64,000 nucleotides of DNA from Geomesophilobacter sediminis (lineage in GTDB: Bacteria > Desulfobacterota > Desulfuromonadia > Geobacterales > Geobacteraceae). The notes beneath the pieces were generated by a model, which saw nothing but the letters and a program-made list of their open reading frames with translations, searched no databases and was not told the origin of the DNA. The DNA lies in the NCBI RefSeq assembly GCF_016458275.1, contig NZ_JAEMHM010000006.1:124001-188000 (forward strand). Direction: 5' to 3'. Of this stretch, positions 26,585 to 36,128 are shown piece after piece; position 1 is the first letter of the stretch, and every line of letters begins with the position of its first letter. The translations under genes were made by a program, and so were the position numbers.

Positions 26585-27952
26585 TTACTCCGGTTTGGTG
26601 ATGCCGAATTTCTCCAATCGGTACTGCAGGGTCTTGTAACTGATGCCGAGCAGCGGCGCGGCTTTGCTGATCACCCAGTCGGCGCGCTGCATTGCTTTCA
26701 CGATCAGGTCTTTTTCGAGCTCCTCGATGCAGATCCCCTCGGCGGGGAACTCGAAGGGAAGCTTCCCGGCCAGGGCACCCTCCTGGTGCACCTCGGAGGG
26801 AAGGTCCTCGGGCTGGATCATGTCGCTTTCCGCCATGAGGACGCCGCGCTCGATCACCGATTCGAGCTGCCGGACGTTCCCGGGCCAGCTGTAGTCGAGG
26901 AGGATCTTCAGCGCCGCCTTGGAAATCCCTTTCACCGGGAGCCCAGTGGCCCCGCTGTACTTCTTGAGGAAGAAGCTCGCCAGCGCGGAGATGTCGTTAC
27001 CCCGCTCCCTGAGCGGCGGGAGGGTGATCCGGATCACGTTGAGCCGGTAGAAGAGGTCCTCGCGGAAGTGCCCCTTCCGGGTCTCCTGCTCCAGGTCCTT
27101 GTTGGTGGCGGAGATGATCCGGACGTCGACCGGGATGTTGACCTTCCCCCCGACGCGCCGGATTTCCTTTTCCTGGATCGCACGCAGGAGCTTGGCCTGC
27201 ATCGAGACGTTCATCTCCCCGATCTCGTCGAGGAACACCGTTCCCCCCTGGGCGGCCTCGAAAAGGCCGATCTCGCGGGTGCCGGCGCCGGTGAAGGATC
27301 CTTTCTCGTGCCCGAAGAGTTCGCTCTCCATGAGCGAATCGGGGATCGCGGCGCAGTTGATGGCGAAAAAGGGCTTGTCCAGCCGCGGGCTCCCGTCGTG
27401 GATCGCCCGGGCCACCAGCTCCTTGCCGGTCCCGGACTCGCCGTAGATGAGCACCGTGGTCCCGGTCGGGGCGATCTTGTTGATCATCTTGACCACCTCC
27501 ATCATCTTGGGGTGGTCGCCGATCATGTTGGGAAGCGCCTTGGTTTCGGCGAGCTTGCGGTGCAGCGCGCGGTTTTCCTTGAGAAGGCTGATGTGCTCGA
27601 AGGCGCGCTGCACGGTGAGGATCAGGTCGTCGCGCTCCAGCGGCTTCTCCAGGTAGTCGAACGCGCCCATCTTGATCGCGGTCTTGACCGTGTCCAGCGT
27701 CCCGTGGGCGGTCATCATGATCATGCACTGGCCCGGCTCCTCGGCCAGGACCCGCTCCATCAGCTCCATCCCGGACATCCCCTGCATCTTAAGGTCGGTG
27801 AGGACGAGGTCGAAGCTCCCCTTGTCCAGCTCTTCCAATGCCTCGCGGGCACCGGGGACCGAGGTGACCCGGTACCCTTCCTTCTCCAGGATGGCGCAGA
27901 GGATGTCCCGCTGCCCTTTTTCGTCGTCGACTATCAGGATGCTGCCACTCAT
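26585..27952 (-). CDS. NtrC-family sigma-54 response regulator
   Basis: 455 residues. The receiver domain (1-120) has the acidic pair in LIVDDE, phospho-acceptor Asp in LTDLKM, Thr in MMTAHG and Lys in YLEKP. The AAA+ domain (about 140-370) has Walker A GESGTGKE, Walker B 'VFLDEIGE' and the sigma-54 loop as GSFTGA, a Ser variant of GAFTGA. A Fis-type helix-turn-helix ends the protein ('ISKAAPLLGISYKTLQYRL'). The start at 27952 has GGAG 6 nt upstream; the ATG four codons earlier lacks a site. It lies 218 nt downstream of a histidine kinase gene on the same strand, its probable partner. Target genes cannot be read from the sequence. Confidence 0.93.
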   Translation of the reverse strand: MSGSILIVDDEKGQRDILCAILEKEGYRVTSVPGAREALEELDKGSFDLVLTDLKMQGMSGMELMERVLAEEPGQCMIMMTAHGTLDTVKTAIKMGAFDYLEKPLERDDLILTVQRAFEHISLLKENRALHRKLAETKALPNMIGDHPKMMEVVKMINKIAPTGTTVLIYGESGTGKELVARAIHDGSPRLDKPFFAINCAAIPDSLMESELFGHEKGSFTGAGTREIGLFEAAQGGTVFLDEIGEMNVSMQAKLLRAIQEKEIRRVGGKVNIPVDVRIISATNKDLEQETRKGHFREDLFYRLNVIRITLPPLRERGNDISALASFFLKKYSGATGLPVKGISKAALKILLDYSWPGNVRQLESVIERGVLMAESDMIQPEDLPSEVHQEGALAGKLPFEFPAEGICIEELEKDLIVKAMQRADWVISKAAPLLGISYKTLQYRLEKFGITKPE

Positions 27953-28058
27953 CGATTGCTCCATGTAAAAAAACGTCGGGGGAACCGTGTCCCCCCGCAA
28001 ACGTTGTTAATTTACCTCCCTCTGCTTCCCGGAGAGGGGCAGGGGGAGGATGGTGAAG

Positions 28059-28170
28059 AGGGGGACTGGCACCTGCGGAGCCAGTCCCCGGCGACCGCCA
28101 GTCCGAAGCACTCCATCTCTTACCGCCAGCGAAGGAGGGGGACAGGCACCTGCGGAGCCAGTCCCCGGCG
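28059..28170. repeat. Two copies of GGGGGACAGGCACCTGCGGAGC repeat
   Basis: Hairpin-forming copies at about 28059-28094 and 28136-28171 share GGCACCTGCGGAGCCAGTCC; a third copy lies near 62475-62508. The 3' copy abuts the kinase stop codon. This is an intergenic repeat family rather than a gene. Confidence 0.8.
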
Positions 28171-29586
28171 TCAGATCGTGGCCGCGCCGGGAAGGACGAC
28201 GGTGAAGGTGGTCCCGGCACCGGGGGTGCTCGCCACCGTCAGGGTCCCGCCGTGCTCCTTGATGATCCGCTCGGTGATGGCGAGCCCGAGGCCGATCCCC
28301 GCTTCCTTGGTGGTGAAGTAGGGCTGGAATACCTTCCCCAGGTCCTCCTCGGCGATCCCTACCCCCTGGTCGCTGAAGGTGAGGGAGATGTTGCCGTTTT
28401 CCTGGTCCACGCTCGCCCCGAGGACGATCTTCCCGCCGTCCGGCATCGCCTGGGCACCGTTGGTGATGAAGTTGCACAGGCAGTTGCGCATCAGCTCCGG
28501 GTCGACGTGCAGCTCCGGGAGCTTTTCCGGCAGCTCGCGCGCCACTTCGATCCGCTGCTCGGCCAGGCGGTCCTGCATGAGCTGCATCGCCTTGTCCACC
28601 AGCTCCGGATAGCTCACCCGCTGGCGCCGAAGCTTGAGCGGCCGGCCGTAGTTCATGAAGTTGAGGACCATGTAATTCGCCTTGCGGACCTCTTCCTTGA
28701 TGTTGTCGGCGATGGAGCAGAGCTCCGCCCCCTTGTCCTGGCAGGCCGGCAGGACCTCGCTTTTCAGGTGGTCGATGGCGAGGCTGATGTAGTTGAGCGG
28801 GTTGCGGATCTCGTGCGCGATGCCGGAGGCGAGTTGCCCTACCTTGGAGAGGTGCTCCGCCTCGTAGAGCCGTTTTTCCAGCGTCTCCCGCTCCTTGAGC
28901 TTTTCCACCATCTCGTTCAGGTTCTGCGCGAGCTCTCCGATCTCGTCGTCGGTCGCCGCGTGGAAGGTGACGGAGAGGTCCCCTTCGGAGACGTCCTTCA
29001 CCCCGGTGGCCAGACGGTGGATCGGGCTCGTGTAGCGCCGGGCCAGGAAGATGGTGAGGAGCATCCCGATCAAAAATACGAGGCTCGTGGCGACCAGGCG
29101 GCGCACGAAGTTCGCGTGCTGGATGTCGCGGATGTTGTCAAGGAGCAGGTTCACCTGGACGTAGCCCAGCTGCTCGTCCCCGACGATGACCGGCACCACC
29201 AGGTCGTAGGGGCGCAGCGATCCGGCACCGGGGCGACGCGATGCCTTGAGCTTCTTCTCCAGCTTCTTGATCTCGCGCTTCTTCCCGACCAGCGCGGGAT
29301 CGGAGGAGTTGATGATCTCCCCTTCGTTGTTGATGATGTTGATCTGGTTGATGCCCTTGTTCTTGGCCCGCTGCAGGTATTCCTTCAACCTCGACGAGGA
29401 CTCCACGTCCGTTTCCGAGGTCAGGTCCTCGACGCTCAGCTGGATCGCCTTCGACAGTTCGGTGGAGCTTTCCTGGATCTCCTGGACCAGATCGTTCTGA
29501 CTCAACTGGTTCAGCAGGAACAAGATGAACATGGCGATGACCAGCAGGGAGAGCATGATCATCACCAGCTTTGTATTAAGTCTCAT
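28171..29586 (-). CDS. Sensor histidine kinase (HAMP, HisKA, HATPase)
   Basis: 471 residues. Two membrane helices (about 7-27 and 163-183) flank a periplasmic sensor of about 135 residues with charged helical ends. A HAMP linker follows, then the H-box 'GIAHEIRNPL' and the ATPase boxes: N 'CNFITNGAQAM', G1 'FSDQGVGIAEEDL', F 'FQPYFTTKEAGIGLGLAI'. It autophosphorylates on His and should pass the phosphate to the NtrC-type regulator encoded downstream. The periplasmic signal is unknown. The ATG at 29586 is followed directly by the first helix. Confidence 0.93.
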   Translation of the reverse strand: MRLNTKLVMIMLSLLVIAMFILFLLNQLSQNDLVQEIQESSTELSKAIQLSVEDLTSETDVESSSRLKEYLQRAKNKGINQINIINNEGEIINSSDPALVGKKREIKKLEKKLKASRRPGAGSLRPYDLVVPVIVGDEQLGYVQVNLLLDNIRDIQHANFVRRLVATSLVFLIGMLLTIFLARRYTSPIHRLATGVKDVSEGDLSVTFHAATDDEIGELAQNLNEMVEKLKERETLEKRLYEAEHLSKVGQLASGIAHEIRNPLNYISLAIDHLKSEVLPACQDKGAELCSIADNIKEEVRKANYMVLNFMNYGRPLKLRRQRVSYPELVDKAMQLMQDRLAEQRIEVARELPEKLPELHVDPELMRNCLCNFITNGAQAMPDGGKIVLGASVDQENGNISLTFSDQGVGIAEEDLGKVFQPYFTTKEAGIGLGLAITERIIKEHGGTLTVASTPGAGTTFTVVLPGAATI

Positions 29587-29786
29587 GTTGCAAAGCCTTT
29601 ATTAAAACGTTAGTGCGAATTAATTCGCGAAGTATACAACAGTGCCGGTCACGAGACAAGGGAAGGTTCCGGTCCTGCGCCAGGGAGAGAAACGGGGCGT
29701 GCGGGCTGCGGTGGAAGGGCGCGCTGCGGCGGGAAATGAAGCAGCGGCGGAAGCGGCGGTCCAACGGACCACGCTTCCGGCACGAC

Positions 29787-30635
29787 TCAACCGACGAAGA
29801 GGGCTCGGTCTGCCTCGAACGCGGTGCTGAACTCCTCCATGAGCCGGTCGATCCGCGGCTGGTTGAGGTTCAGCAGCTGCGCCGGCGTCGAACCGGCGAG
29901 GTCGACCTCTTCCGGAGCCCGGAAACCGATGCCGAGCCGGTGGCAGAAAAGGTCGGCCAGCGCGGTCACCGCGGCGAGTTTCACCACCATGGGATCGGTG
30001 GTCTCCTCGAATTCGAGGGTGTGGTGCAAAAGCGTCGAGGCGATCAGGACCTCGGGAAAGTTCCATTTCTTGATGACGTAGGAACCGACCTCCTCGTGGC
30101 TGAACGGGTAAATGCTCCGCTCGGCCTCTTCGAAGGAGATCCCCTCGTTGTAGCAGTGTTCCATCACCTCCTGGAATTTCTTCCGGTCCAGGGTGTTCAT
30201 GATGATCTTGCCGATGTCGTGGAAAAGCCCGGCGAGGAAGGCCTCCTCCTCGTTGGTGGAGCGGGTTTCGACGGCGATCATCTTCGCGGCGAGGCCGGCG
30301 GCGAAGGAGTGCTCCCAGAGCATCTTCTCGGTGAGCCCGTAGGGGCGGTACACCTGTTTCACCGAGGCCGCGACGACGAGGCTGCGCAGGGTGCTGAAGC
30401 CCAAGATGACGATGGCGCTGGAGAGGGTCTGGATCTGCCGTTGGCAGCCGTAGAATGAGGAGTTGGATATCTTCAGGACCCGCGCGGCAACGGCGGGGTC
30501 GGAAGCTACGATCTTGGCGAGCTCCTCCGCCGTGGCAGTCTCGCTTTCGATGAGCTGCATCACCTTGATCGCCACCACCGGGATGGTGGGGAGATCGGCG
30601 GCCGTCATGATCGCGGTTTCCAGTTCTTTATTCAT
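29787..30635 (-). CDS. HDOD domain protein
   Basis: 282 residues, cytoplasmic. The HDOD domain spans about 15-210, with '[17 protein letters not shown]', '[19 protein letters not shown]', '[16 protein letters not shown]' and an HD pair in '[10 protein letters not shown]'. HDOD proteins act in signalling, often with chemotaxis, motility or c-di-GMP networks; no catalytic activity is established for most. There is no second domain. A 200-nt gap separates it from the kinase on the same strand, and it diverges from engB. Confidence 0.92.
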   Translation of the reverse strand: MNKELETAIMTAADLPTIPVVAIKVMQLIESETATAEELAKIVASDPAVAARVLKISNSSFYGCQRQIQTLSSAIVILGFSTLRSLVVAASVKQVYRPYGLTEKMLWEHSFAAGLAAKMIAVETRSTNEEEAFLAGLFHDIGKIIMNTLDRKKFQEVMEHCYNEGISFEEAERSIYPFSHEEVGSYVIKKWNFPEVLIASTLLHHTLEFEETTDPMVVKLAAVTALADLFCHRLGIGFRAPEEVDLAGSTPAQLLNLNQPRIDRLMEEFSTAFEADRALFVG

Positions 30636-30788
30636 TCACGAAAGCCCTTAATCAGAGGGGGAAATTCCAAGACAAAGATAGCTTTAAATTATATCAGAAC
30701 GTTAGCTTTTATCAAGGAAGATTTAGCGATTGTACCGGGGCGGTCCGGCGGGTTATACTGGCCGAAATTTTTCCGGAAAAGAGCTCCA

Positions 30789-31406
30789 GTGATCGTAAAA
30801 ACGACCGAATTCATCAAAAGCGCCACCCGTCCCGCCCACTACCCGGAGGGGGATCTCCCCGAGATCGCCTTCGCCGGACGTTCCAACGTCGGAAAATCCT
30901 CGCTGGTCAACGTTTTGGTTAACCGAAAGAACCTGGTACGCACCTCGTCGACCCCGGGGCGGACCCAGCTGATCAACTTCTTCCAGGTGAACGACGACTT
31001 CATGCTGGTCGACCTTCCCGGCTACGGCTACGCCAAGGTGCCGCTCGACGTCAAGCGCCAGTGGCGGCCGATGATGGAGACCTACCTCTCCAAGCGGGAG
31101 AACCTCCGCGGCGTGGTGCTGATCCTGGACATCCGGCGGGTACCTTCCGAAGAGGACCGGCAGATGCTTTCCTGGCTGCGCAGCTTCGGCATCCCCCCCA
31201 TCGTGGTGCTCACCAAGTGCGACAAGCTCTCCAAGAACGAGCGGGCCCGGCAGGGGGCGCTCATCTGCAAGAACCTGGAGCTGGACAAGGGGGAGGTATG
31301 CTTTTTCTCCGCCCTCTCCAGGGAAGGGAAAGACGGGATCTGGGCCCGGATCGACGCGCTGCTCGGGGTCGGCGCCGAGCCGGAGGCCGGGGCAGTAATT
31401 GATTGA
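30789..31406 (+). CDS. engB: Ribosome biogenesis GTP-binding protein EngB (YsxC/YihA)
   Basis: 205 residues. The GTPase motifs are G1 'GRSNVGKSS', G2 with 'STPGRTQ', G3 'DLPGYG', G4 'TKCDK' and G5 'FFSALS'. The TrmE-Era-EngA-YihA family member is essential for large-subunit ribosome assembly in many bacteria. A GTG at 30789 is the only start that retains the conserved N-terminal 'KTTEFIKSA'. It stands alone between the divergent HDOD gene and the riboswitch of the cobalamin operon. Confidence 0.95.
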   Translation: MIVKTTEFIKSATRPAHYPEGDLPEIAFAGRSNVGKSSLVNVLVNRKNLVRTSSTPGRTQLINFFQVNDDFMLVDLPGYGYAKVPLDVKRQWRPMMETYLSKRENLRGVVLILDIRRVPSEEDRQMLSWLRSFGIPPIVVLTKCDKLSKNERARQGALICKNLELDKGEVCFFSALSREGKDGIWARIDALLGVGAEPEAGAVID

Positions 31407-31454
31407 CTTTGCCCGGCGCCTCTGTTAGAAAAACAGCTCCAAATCACATATTTT

Positions 31455-31620
31455 CGTTCGGGTGCCCCTGACGGGGTTAAAAGGGAAGAGGGTGGAAATC
31501 CCTCGCTGTCCCGCAACTGTAAACGGTTATGAAAGCCGCAACTAAGCCACTGATGCGACCATCGGGAAGGCGCGGTGAGTAAGCTTTACCCGTGAGCCAG
31601 GAAACCTGCCGGAACGAACG
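31455..31620 (+). promoter_or_regulatory. Cobalamin (B12) riboswitch aptamer
   Basis: The outer P1 stem is CGTTCG (31455-31460) with CGAACG (31615-31620). Between them are 'GGTGCCCCTGACGGGGTTAA', 'GGGAA' and the invariant B12 box AGCCAGGAAACCTGCC at 31595-31610. It should bind adenosylcobalamin and repress the ten-gene cobalamin operon that follows. The terminator hairpin that forms its expression platform is listed separately. Confidence 0.95.
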
Positions 31621-31680
31621 CTGAACAGAACCTCCGTGGCAGAGGGCTCAAGCACGTCGCCGTTCATCCGACTTCTCGAA

Positions 31681-31710
31681 CCCGCCTTCCGCCCGGAAGG
31701 CGGGTTTTTT
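31681..31710 (+). terminator. Riboswitch expression-platform terminator
   Basis: CCCGCCTTCC pairs with GGAAGGCGGG around a 4-nt loop, then six T residues run to the base before the cobU ATG. The right arm is also the only Shine-Dalgarno-like sequence for cobU, so the hairpin could block both transcription and translation. Confidence 0.9.
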
Positions 31711-31711
31711 C

Positions 31712-32275
31712 ATGGGAAAAATCGTGTTGGTGACCGGTGGCGCGCGCAGCGGCAAGAGCCGTTTCGCAGAGCGCCTGGCCGAGGGATATTCCGGGACGTG
31801 CGGCTACCTGGCGACCGCGGAGGCGGGCGACGCAGAGATGGCGGTGCGGATCGCGCGGCACCAGGCCCGGCGCGGCGCCGGATGGGCGACCATCGAGGAG
31901 CCGCTGGAGGTGGGGCGGGCGCTCTCCGAGCACGACGGCCGCTATTCGGTGATCCTCATGGATTGCCTCACCCTCTGGATCTCCAACCTCCTCTTCCGCC
32001 ACCCCGCCGGCGCGGCTGGCGTCATCCCCGAGGTGGAGCGGCTGATTGCCGGCTTCCCCCGCCTGACCACCCCCCTGATCATGGTCACCAACGAGGTCGG
32101 GATGGGGATCGTCCCGGAGCACCCGCTGGCGCGCAGTTTCCGGGACCTGGCCGGGGAGGCGAACCAGCTGGTTGCCGCCGCAGCCGACCAGGTCTACGTC
32201 ACCATCTCCGGTATGCCGCTGAAGCTGAAGGACAGCACCACTTCAGAAGATATCTTGGGCCCCTTCAGTCCTTAA
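31712..32275 (+). CDS. cobU: Adenosylcobinamide kinase / adenosylcobinamide-phosphate guanylyltransferase
   Basis: 187 residues. The P-loop GGARSGKS at the N-terminus, 'YLATAEAGDAEMAVRI.RH' and 'DCLTLWISNLL' and 'VTNEVGMGIVPE' motifs define CobU/CobP. It phosphorylates adenosylcobinamide and then forms adenosylcobinamide-GDP for the nucleotide loop. It is first in the operon, and its ATG abuts the riboswitch terminator. cobT follows after 44 nt. Confidence 0.96.
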   Translation: MGKIVLVTGGARSGKSRFAERLAEGYSGTCGYLATAEAGDAEMAVRIARHQARRGAGWATIEEPLEVGRALSEHDGRYSVILMDCLTLWISNLLFRHPAGAAGVIPEVERLIAGFPRLTTPLIMVTNEVGMGIVPEHPLARSFRDLAGEANQLVAAAADQVYVTISGMPLKLKDSTTSEDILGPFSP

Positions 32276-32319
32276 GCATCCTTTAGAGCCCTTCCTTACT
32301 ATTTATATTAGGAGCAGTC

Positions 32320-33369
32320 ATGACCCTCCTGCAATCCGCCCTCGACCGCATCACCCCGGTTTCCTCCGACCTCATCGCCCAAACCCAGGCGCGGCTGGAC
32401 AACAAGACCAAGCCCCTGGGCGCTCTGGGCCGCCTGGAAGAGATTGCCGCCCGCTACGCCGCCATCGCCGGGAACTTCGCCCCCGAGACCGGCCCCAAGG
32501 TGATCTACACCTTCGCCGGCGACCACGGCATCGTCGAGGAAGGGGTTTCCGCCTGCCCGAAGGAGGTGACCACCCAGATGGTCTTCAACTTCCTGCGCGG
32601 CGGCGCCGGGGTGAACGTCCTGGCGCGCCATGCCGGCGCCGAGGTGCGGGTGGTGGACATCGGGGTGGACCACGAGTTCGAGCCGGCGCCGGGGCTCCAC
32701 CTGTGCAAGGTGGCGCGCGGCACCCGCAATTTCACCAAGGAGAGCGCGATGACCCGTGAGGAGGCGATCGCCGCGCTGGAAGTCGGGATCGCCCTGGCCG
32801 ACCGCGCCAAGGCGGAGGGGATCGCCATGCTCGGCACCGGCGACATGGGGATCGGCAACACCACCCCCTCTTCCGCGATCATCGCCGCGCTCACCGGCTG
32901 CCCGGTTGCCGAGGTCACCCATCGCGGCACCGGCATCGACGACGCCGCCCTGCAAAAGAAGATCGGGCTGATCGAGGCCGGGCTCGCGCTGCACCGTCCG
33001 GACCCCGCCGATCCGGTCGACCTTTTGGCCAAGGTCGGCGGACTGGAGATCGGGGGCATCGCCGGGCTGGTGCTGGGCGCCGCCGCGAACCGGATCCCGG
33101 TCGTCGTGGACGGCTTCATCTCCACCGCCGGGGCGCTCATCGCCTGCGAACTCCATCCCAACGTAAAGGATTACGTCTTTGCCGCCCATGCCTCGGTGGA
33201 GATCGGCCACCGCCGGATGCTGCAGCGCATCGACGCCGAGCCGATCCTCGACCTGCAGCTGCGGCTGGGCGAGGGGACCGGAGCGGCGCTGGCCATGGGG
33301 ATCATCGAGGCTGCGGTCAAGATCCTCAAAGAAATGGCGACCTTCGCCGAGGCCGGGGTTACCCCCTAA
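32320..33369 (+). CDS. cobT: Nicotinate-nucleotide:dimethylbenzimidazole phosphoribosyltransferase
   Basis: 349 residues, the usual length. Visible signatures are '[18 protein letters not shown]', '[19 protein letters not shown]'-like and '[16 protein letters not shown]', and the general base Glu region '[12 protein letters not shown]'. CobT activates the lower-ligand base as its alpha-riboside phosphate. The nearby bzaF gene can supply 5-hydroxybenzimidazole. cobS begins 3 nt after the stop. Confidence 0.97.
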   Translation: MTLLQSALDRITPVSSDLIAQTQARLDNKTKPLGALGRLEEIAARYAAIAGNFAPETGPKVIYTFAGDHGIVEEGVSACPKEVTTQMVFNFLRGGAGVNVLARHAGAEVRVVDIGVDHEFEPAPGLHLCKVARGTRNFTKESAMTREEAIAALEVGIALADRAKAEGIAMLGTGDMGIGNTTPSSAIIAALTGCPVAEVTHRGTGIDDAALQKKIGLIEAGLALHRPDPADPVDLLAKVGGLEIGGIAGLVLGAAANRIPVVVDGFISTAGALIACELHPNVKDYVFAAHASVEIGHRRMLQRIDAEPILDLQLRLGEGTGAALAMGIIEAAVKILKEMATFAEAGVTP

Positions 33370-33372
33370 AGC

Positions 33373-34116
33373 ATGCGGCTGATCCCCCTCGCCTGGCAGT
33401 TTCTCACCATCGTCCCGTTCCCATTCCCGTTCCCCTTCCGGGACGGCGACCTGGGACGGTCGATGCGCTGGTTTCCGCTGATCGGGCTCCTTTTGGGGGG
33501 GCTCCTCGCCGGGGTGGACTACCTCCTTGCCCTGGCGCTGCCGCGCCCGGTCACCGACCTTATCCTGATCGCCCTTTTGGCCGCGGTGACCGGGGGGATG
33601 CACCTGGACGGGCTGGCCGACGTCTGTGACGGGATCGCCGCCCGCGGCTCGCGGGAGCGGTTTCTCGACGTGATGAAGGATTCCCGGGTCGGCGCGGTCG
33701 GCGCGGTCGCCTTGGTCCTGGGGATCGCGCTCAAATACCAGGCCCTTGCCGCCATCCCCCTGGCCGGCAAACGGGAGGCGCTCCTCTTCTTCCCGGTGGC
33801 CGGACGCGCCGCGCAGGTCCTCTTTGCGGTAGGCTCCCGGCGGGCCCGGGTCGACGGACTCGGTGCGGCCATGGTCGACGGGGCCGGCAAGACGGAACTC
33901 GCCTTAGCCGGCCTCTCGGCGCTCGCCGTCGCCTGGTTCCTTTTTGGCTGGCGCGGGGTCGGCTGCCTGGCGGTCCTCGCCTGCGTCACCCTGGCGATCA
34001 AGGCATGGTCCCACGGCCGTCTGGGGGGGATCACCGGCGACGTGATCGGGTGCGTCAACGAACTGAACGAAATTCTGGCCCTTTTGCTCATCCTGGCGTT
34101 GCCCGGAAAGGGCTGA
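33373..34116 (+). CDS. cobS: Adenosylcobinamide-GDP ribazoletransferase
   Basis: 247 residues, a polytopic membrane protein with about six hydrophobic segments. The family signature 'GGMHLDGLADVCDGIAARGSRERFLDVMKDSRVGAVG' pattern holds the Asp residues for metal binding. It joins adenosylcobinamide-GDP to alpha-ribazole phosphate. An internal 'PFPFPFPF' repeat follows the first segment. It is placed between cobT and cobC. Confidence 0.96.
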   Translation: MRLIPLAWQFLTIVPFPFPFPFRDGDLGRSMRWFPLIGLLLGGLLAGVDYLLALALPRPVTDLILIALLAAVTGGMHLDGLADVCDGIAARGSRERFLDVMKDSRVGAVGAVALVLGIALKYQALAAIPLAGKREALLFFPVAGRAAQVLFAVGSRRARVDGLGAAMVDGAGKTELALAGLSALAVAWFLFGWRGVGCLAVLACVTLAIKAWSHGRLGGITGDVIGCVNELNEILALLLILALPGKG

Positions 34117-34133
34117 GGCGAAACGGGGGACCC

Positions 34134-34730
34134 ATGACCAGCAAGACCCGCATCCACCTGATCCGCCACGGCGAAGTGGAGGGATCGAACCGCTACAACG
34201 GGCACCGCGACGTGAACCTCACCGAAAAGGGGGTGGAACAGTACCACCTTCTCAAGCACAAGCTCGATCCGGACTGCATCACCGCATGCTATACCAGCGA
34301 CCTCATCCGGACCGTGCGCGGCGGAAAAATTCTCGGGCCGTACCTCGGGGTGGAGCCGGTCCCCTTGAAGGCGCTGCGCGAGCTCAATATCGGTGCCTGG
34401 GAAGGGATGTCGGCGGCCGAGATCCAGGCAAGCCGTCCGGAAGAGTGGCAGGCGCGTTGCGCCGATCCGGTCGGCTTCCGGGTTCCCGGCGGCGAGAGCG
34501 TCGGCGATCTCGCCGCCCGCGTGCTGCCGGCGTTTCGCGAGATCGTCGAGCGGCATCGGGGTGAAGAGGTCCTCGTGGTGGCGCACGGCGGGGTGAACCG
34601 GGTGATCCTGTCCGATGCCCTGGGGGCGCCGCTGGCCAAGCTCTTCAACATCGAGCAGAACTACTGCTGCCTCAACGTGGTCGACTGCTACGCGGACGGC
34701 AACCACGTGGTGAAGCTGGTTAACGGGTAG
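34134..34730 (+). CDS. cobC: Alpha-ribazole phosphatase / histidine phosphatase
   Basis: 198 residues of the phosphoglycerate-mutase-like superfamily. It has the catalytic 'LIRHGEVEG', 'RELNIGAWEG', and the second His in 'VVAHGGVNR'. Dephosphorylation of alpha-ribazole phosphate or cobalamin phosphate is inferred from its operon position. The ATG at 34134 has GGGGGA upstream and removes an unrelated N-terminal extension that overlaps cobS in another frame. Confidence 0.9.
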   Translation: MTSKTRIHLIRHGEVEGSNRYNGHRDVNLTEKGVEQYHLLKHKLDPDCITACYTSDLIRTVRGGKILGPYLGVEPVPLKALRELNIGAWEGMSAAEIQASRPEEWQARCADPVGFRVPGGESVGDLAARVLPAFREIVERHRGEEVLVVAHGGVNRVILSDALGAPLAKLFNIEQNYCCLNVVDCYADGNHVVKLVNG

Positions 34731-34745
34731 GGGCGCGACCGCGGT

Positions 34746-36128
34746 ATGAAGCGTATCCTCATCGCAGCGCCGGCAAGCGGCTCCGGAAAGACCACCCTGA
34801 CCCTGGGGATCATGCACGCCCTGAAGCGGCGGGGGCTCCAGGTCGCGCCGTTCAAGGTGGGGCCGGATTTCATCGATCCCGGCTACCATCGCCTGGCAAC
34901 CGGAGCTGCGTCGATCAACCTCGATGCCTGGATGTGTCCGGCCCCGTTCGTGGTGGACACCTTCGCACGTCACGCCGCAGGAAGCGACGTGGCGGTCATC
35001 GAAGGGGTGATGGGGCTTTTCGACGGGATGGATGGGGCCAGCGACGCGGGGAGCAGCGCCGAGATCGCAAAGCTGGTCGGGGCGACCGTGGTCCTGGTGG
35101 TCGATGCGGCGCGGGCCGCGCGCAGCGCCGCGGCGCTGGTGCACGGCTTTGCCACCTTCGATCCGGAGTTGTCGGTGGGCGGGGTGATCTTCAACAACGT
35201 GGCGAGCGAGAACCACGAGCGGATCCTGCGCGAGGCCGCCGCCCAGTTGCCGGGGATCCGGGTCATCGGCTGTTTTCCGCGCGCTGCCGCGCTGGTGCTG
35301 CCGTCGCGCCACCTGGGGTTGGTGACCGCCGAGGACAACCCGCTGGAGCCCGCGTTCTGGGACGGGCTGGCGACTGCGGTGGAGCGGCACCTGGACCTGG
35401 AGGGGTTATTGGCCCTTGCTGCGCCGGCCGATCGGACCGATCGGACGGCGCAGACGGATCGGTCCGATCGGACGGGCGCTAAGGATGTGCGCCTCGCCGT
35501 AGCCCGCGACGCCGCCTTCTGCTTTGCCTACGACGATAACCTGCGGCTCTTGCAAGAGGCCGGGGCGGAACTGGTCCCGTTTTCGCCGCTCGCCGATGCA
35601 GCGCTGCCGCCGGGGATTTCCGGCATCTACCTCCCCGGCGGGTATCCCGAGTTGTACCGGGAACAGCTCGCGGCGAACGAGGCGCTGAAGGAAGAGATCC
35701 GGCAGGCGATCGAATCGGGGCTCCCGGTGTACGCCGAATGCGGCGGGTTCATCTACCTGACCCGCGGGGTGCGCGACGGGAAGGATCTCGCCCCCTTCGC
35801 CGGCGTCTTCCCGGTGGCGACCACCATGCTCCCGCGCCGCAAGGCCCTTGGCTACCGCGAGGTCGAGCTGACCGTCGACGGCCTGCTCGGCCCGGCCGGG
35901 CTTCGTGCCCGCGGCCATGAGTTTCATTACTCCGAGATGGAGCCGATGCCTCCGGAAGTCGCCCGCATCTACCGGGTGACCCGGAAAGGGGTCGCGCTCG
36001 ATCCGGAAGGATTTTGTTATCAAAACTGCCTCGCTTCCTACGTTCACCTCCACTTCGGGAGCTCTCCCGCGGTGGCGGAGAATTTCGTCGGAAAATGCCG
36101 GGCATATCAGAAAAGGAGTGGTGCATGA
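34746..36128 (+). CDS. cbiA: Cobyrinic acid a,c-diamide synthase
   Basis: 460 residues. An N-terminal ATP-binding domain (P-loop '[16 protein letters not shown]', '[11 protein letters not shown]') and a C-terminal type I glutamine amidotransferase domain ('[10 protein letters not shown]', nucleophile Cys in '[10 protein letters not shown]', His in 'GHEFHYSE') are both complete. It amidates the a and c side chains of cobyrinate. Acidic/Ser-rich residues near 225-240 include an 'TDRT' tandem (DNA 'CGGATCGGTCCGATCGGACG'), an odd low-complexity linker. The stop overlaps the next start by 4 nt. Confidence 0.95.
   Translation: MKRILIAAPASGSGKTTLTLGIMHALKRRGLQVAPFKVGPDFIDPGYHRLATGAASINLDAWMCPAPFVVDTFARHAAGSDVAVIEGVMGLFDGMDGASDAGSSAEIAKLVGATVVLVVDAARAARSAAALVHGFATFDPELSVGGVIFNNVASENHERILREAAAQLPGIRVIGCFPRAAALVLPSRHLGLVTAEDNPLEPAFWDGLATAVERHLDLEGLLALAAPADRTDRTAQTDRSDRTGAKDVRLAVARDAAFCFAYDDNLRLLQEAGAELVPFSPLADAALPPGISGIYLPGGYPELYREQLAANEALKEEIRQAIESGLPVYAECGGFIYLTRGVRDGKDLAPFAGVFPVATTMLPRRKALGYREVELTVDGLLGPAGLRARGHEFHYSEMEPMPPEVARIYRVTRKGVALDPEGFCYQNCLASYVHLHFGSSPAVAENFVGKCRAYQKRSGA

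Noticed and set aside
26498-28321. A 607-codon plus-strand frame across the response regulator gene
   Set aside because: Antisense shadow; the minus strand has intact receiver, AAA+ and HTH motifs.
33519-35390. A 623-codon minus-strand frame across cobS, cobC and cbiA
   Set aside because: It crosses three recognisable genes and encodes an Arg/His/Pro-rich product typical of antisense GC-rich DNA.
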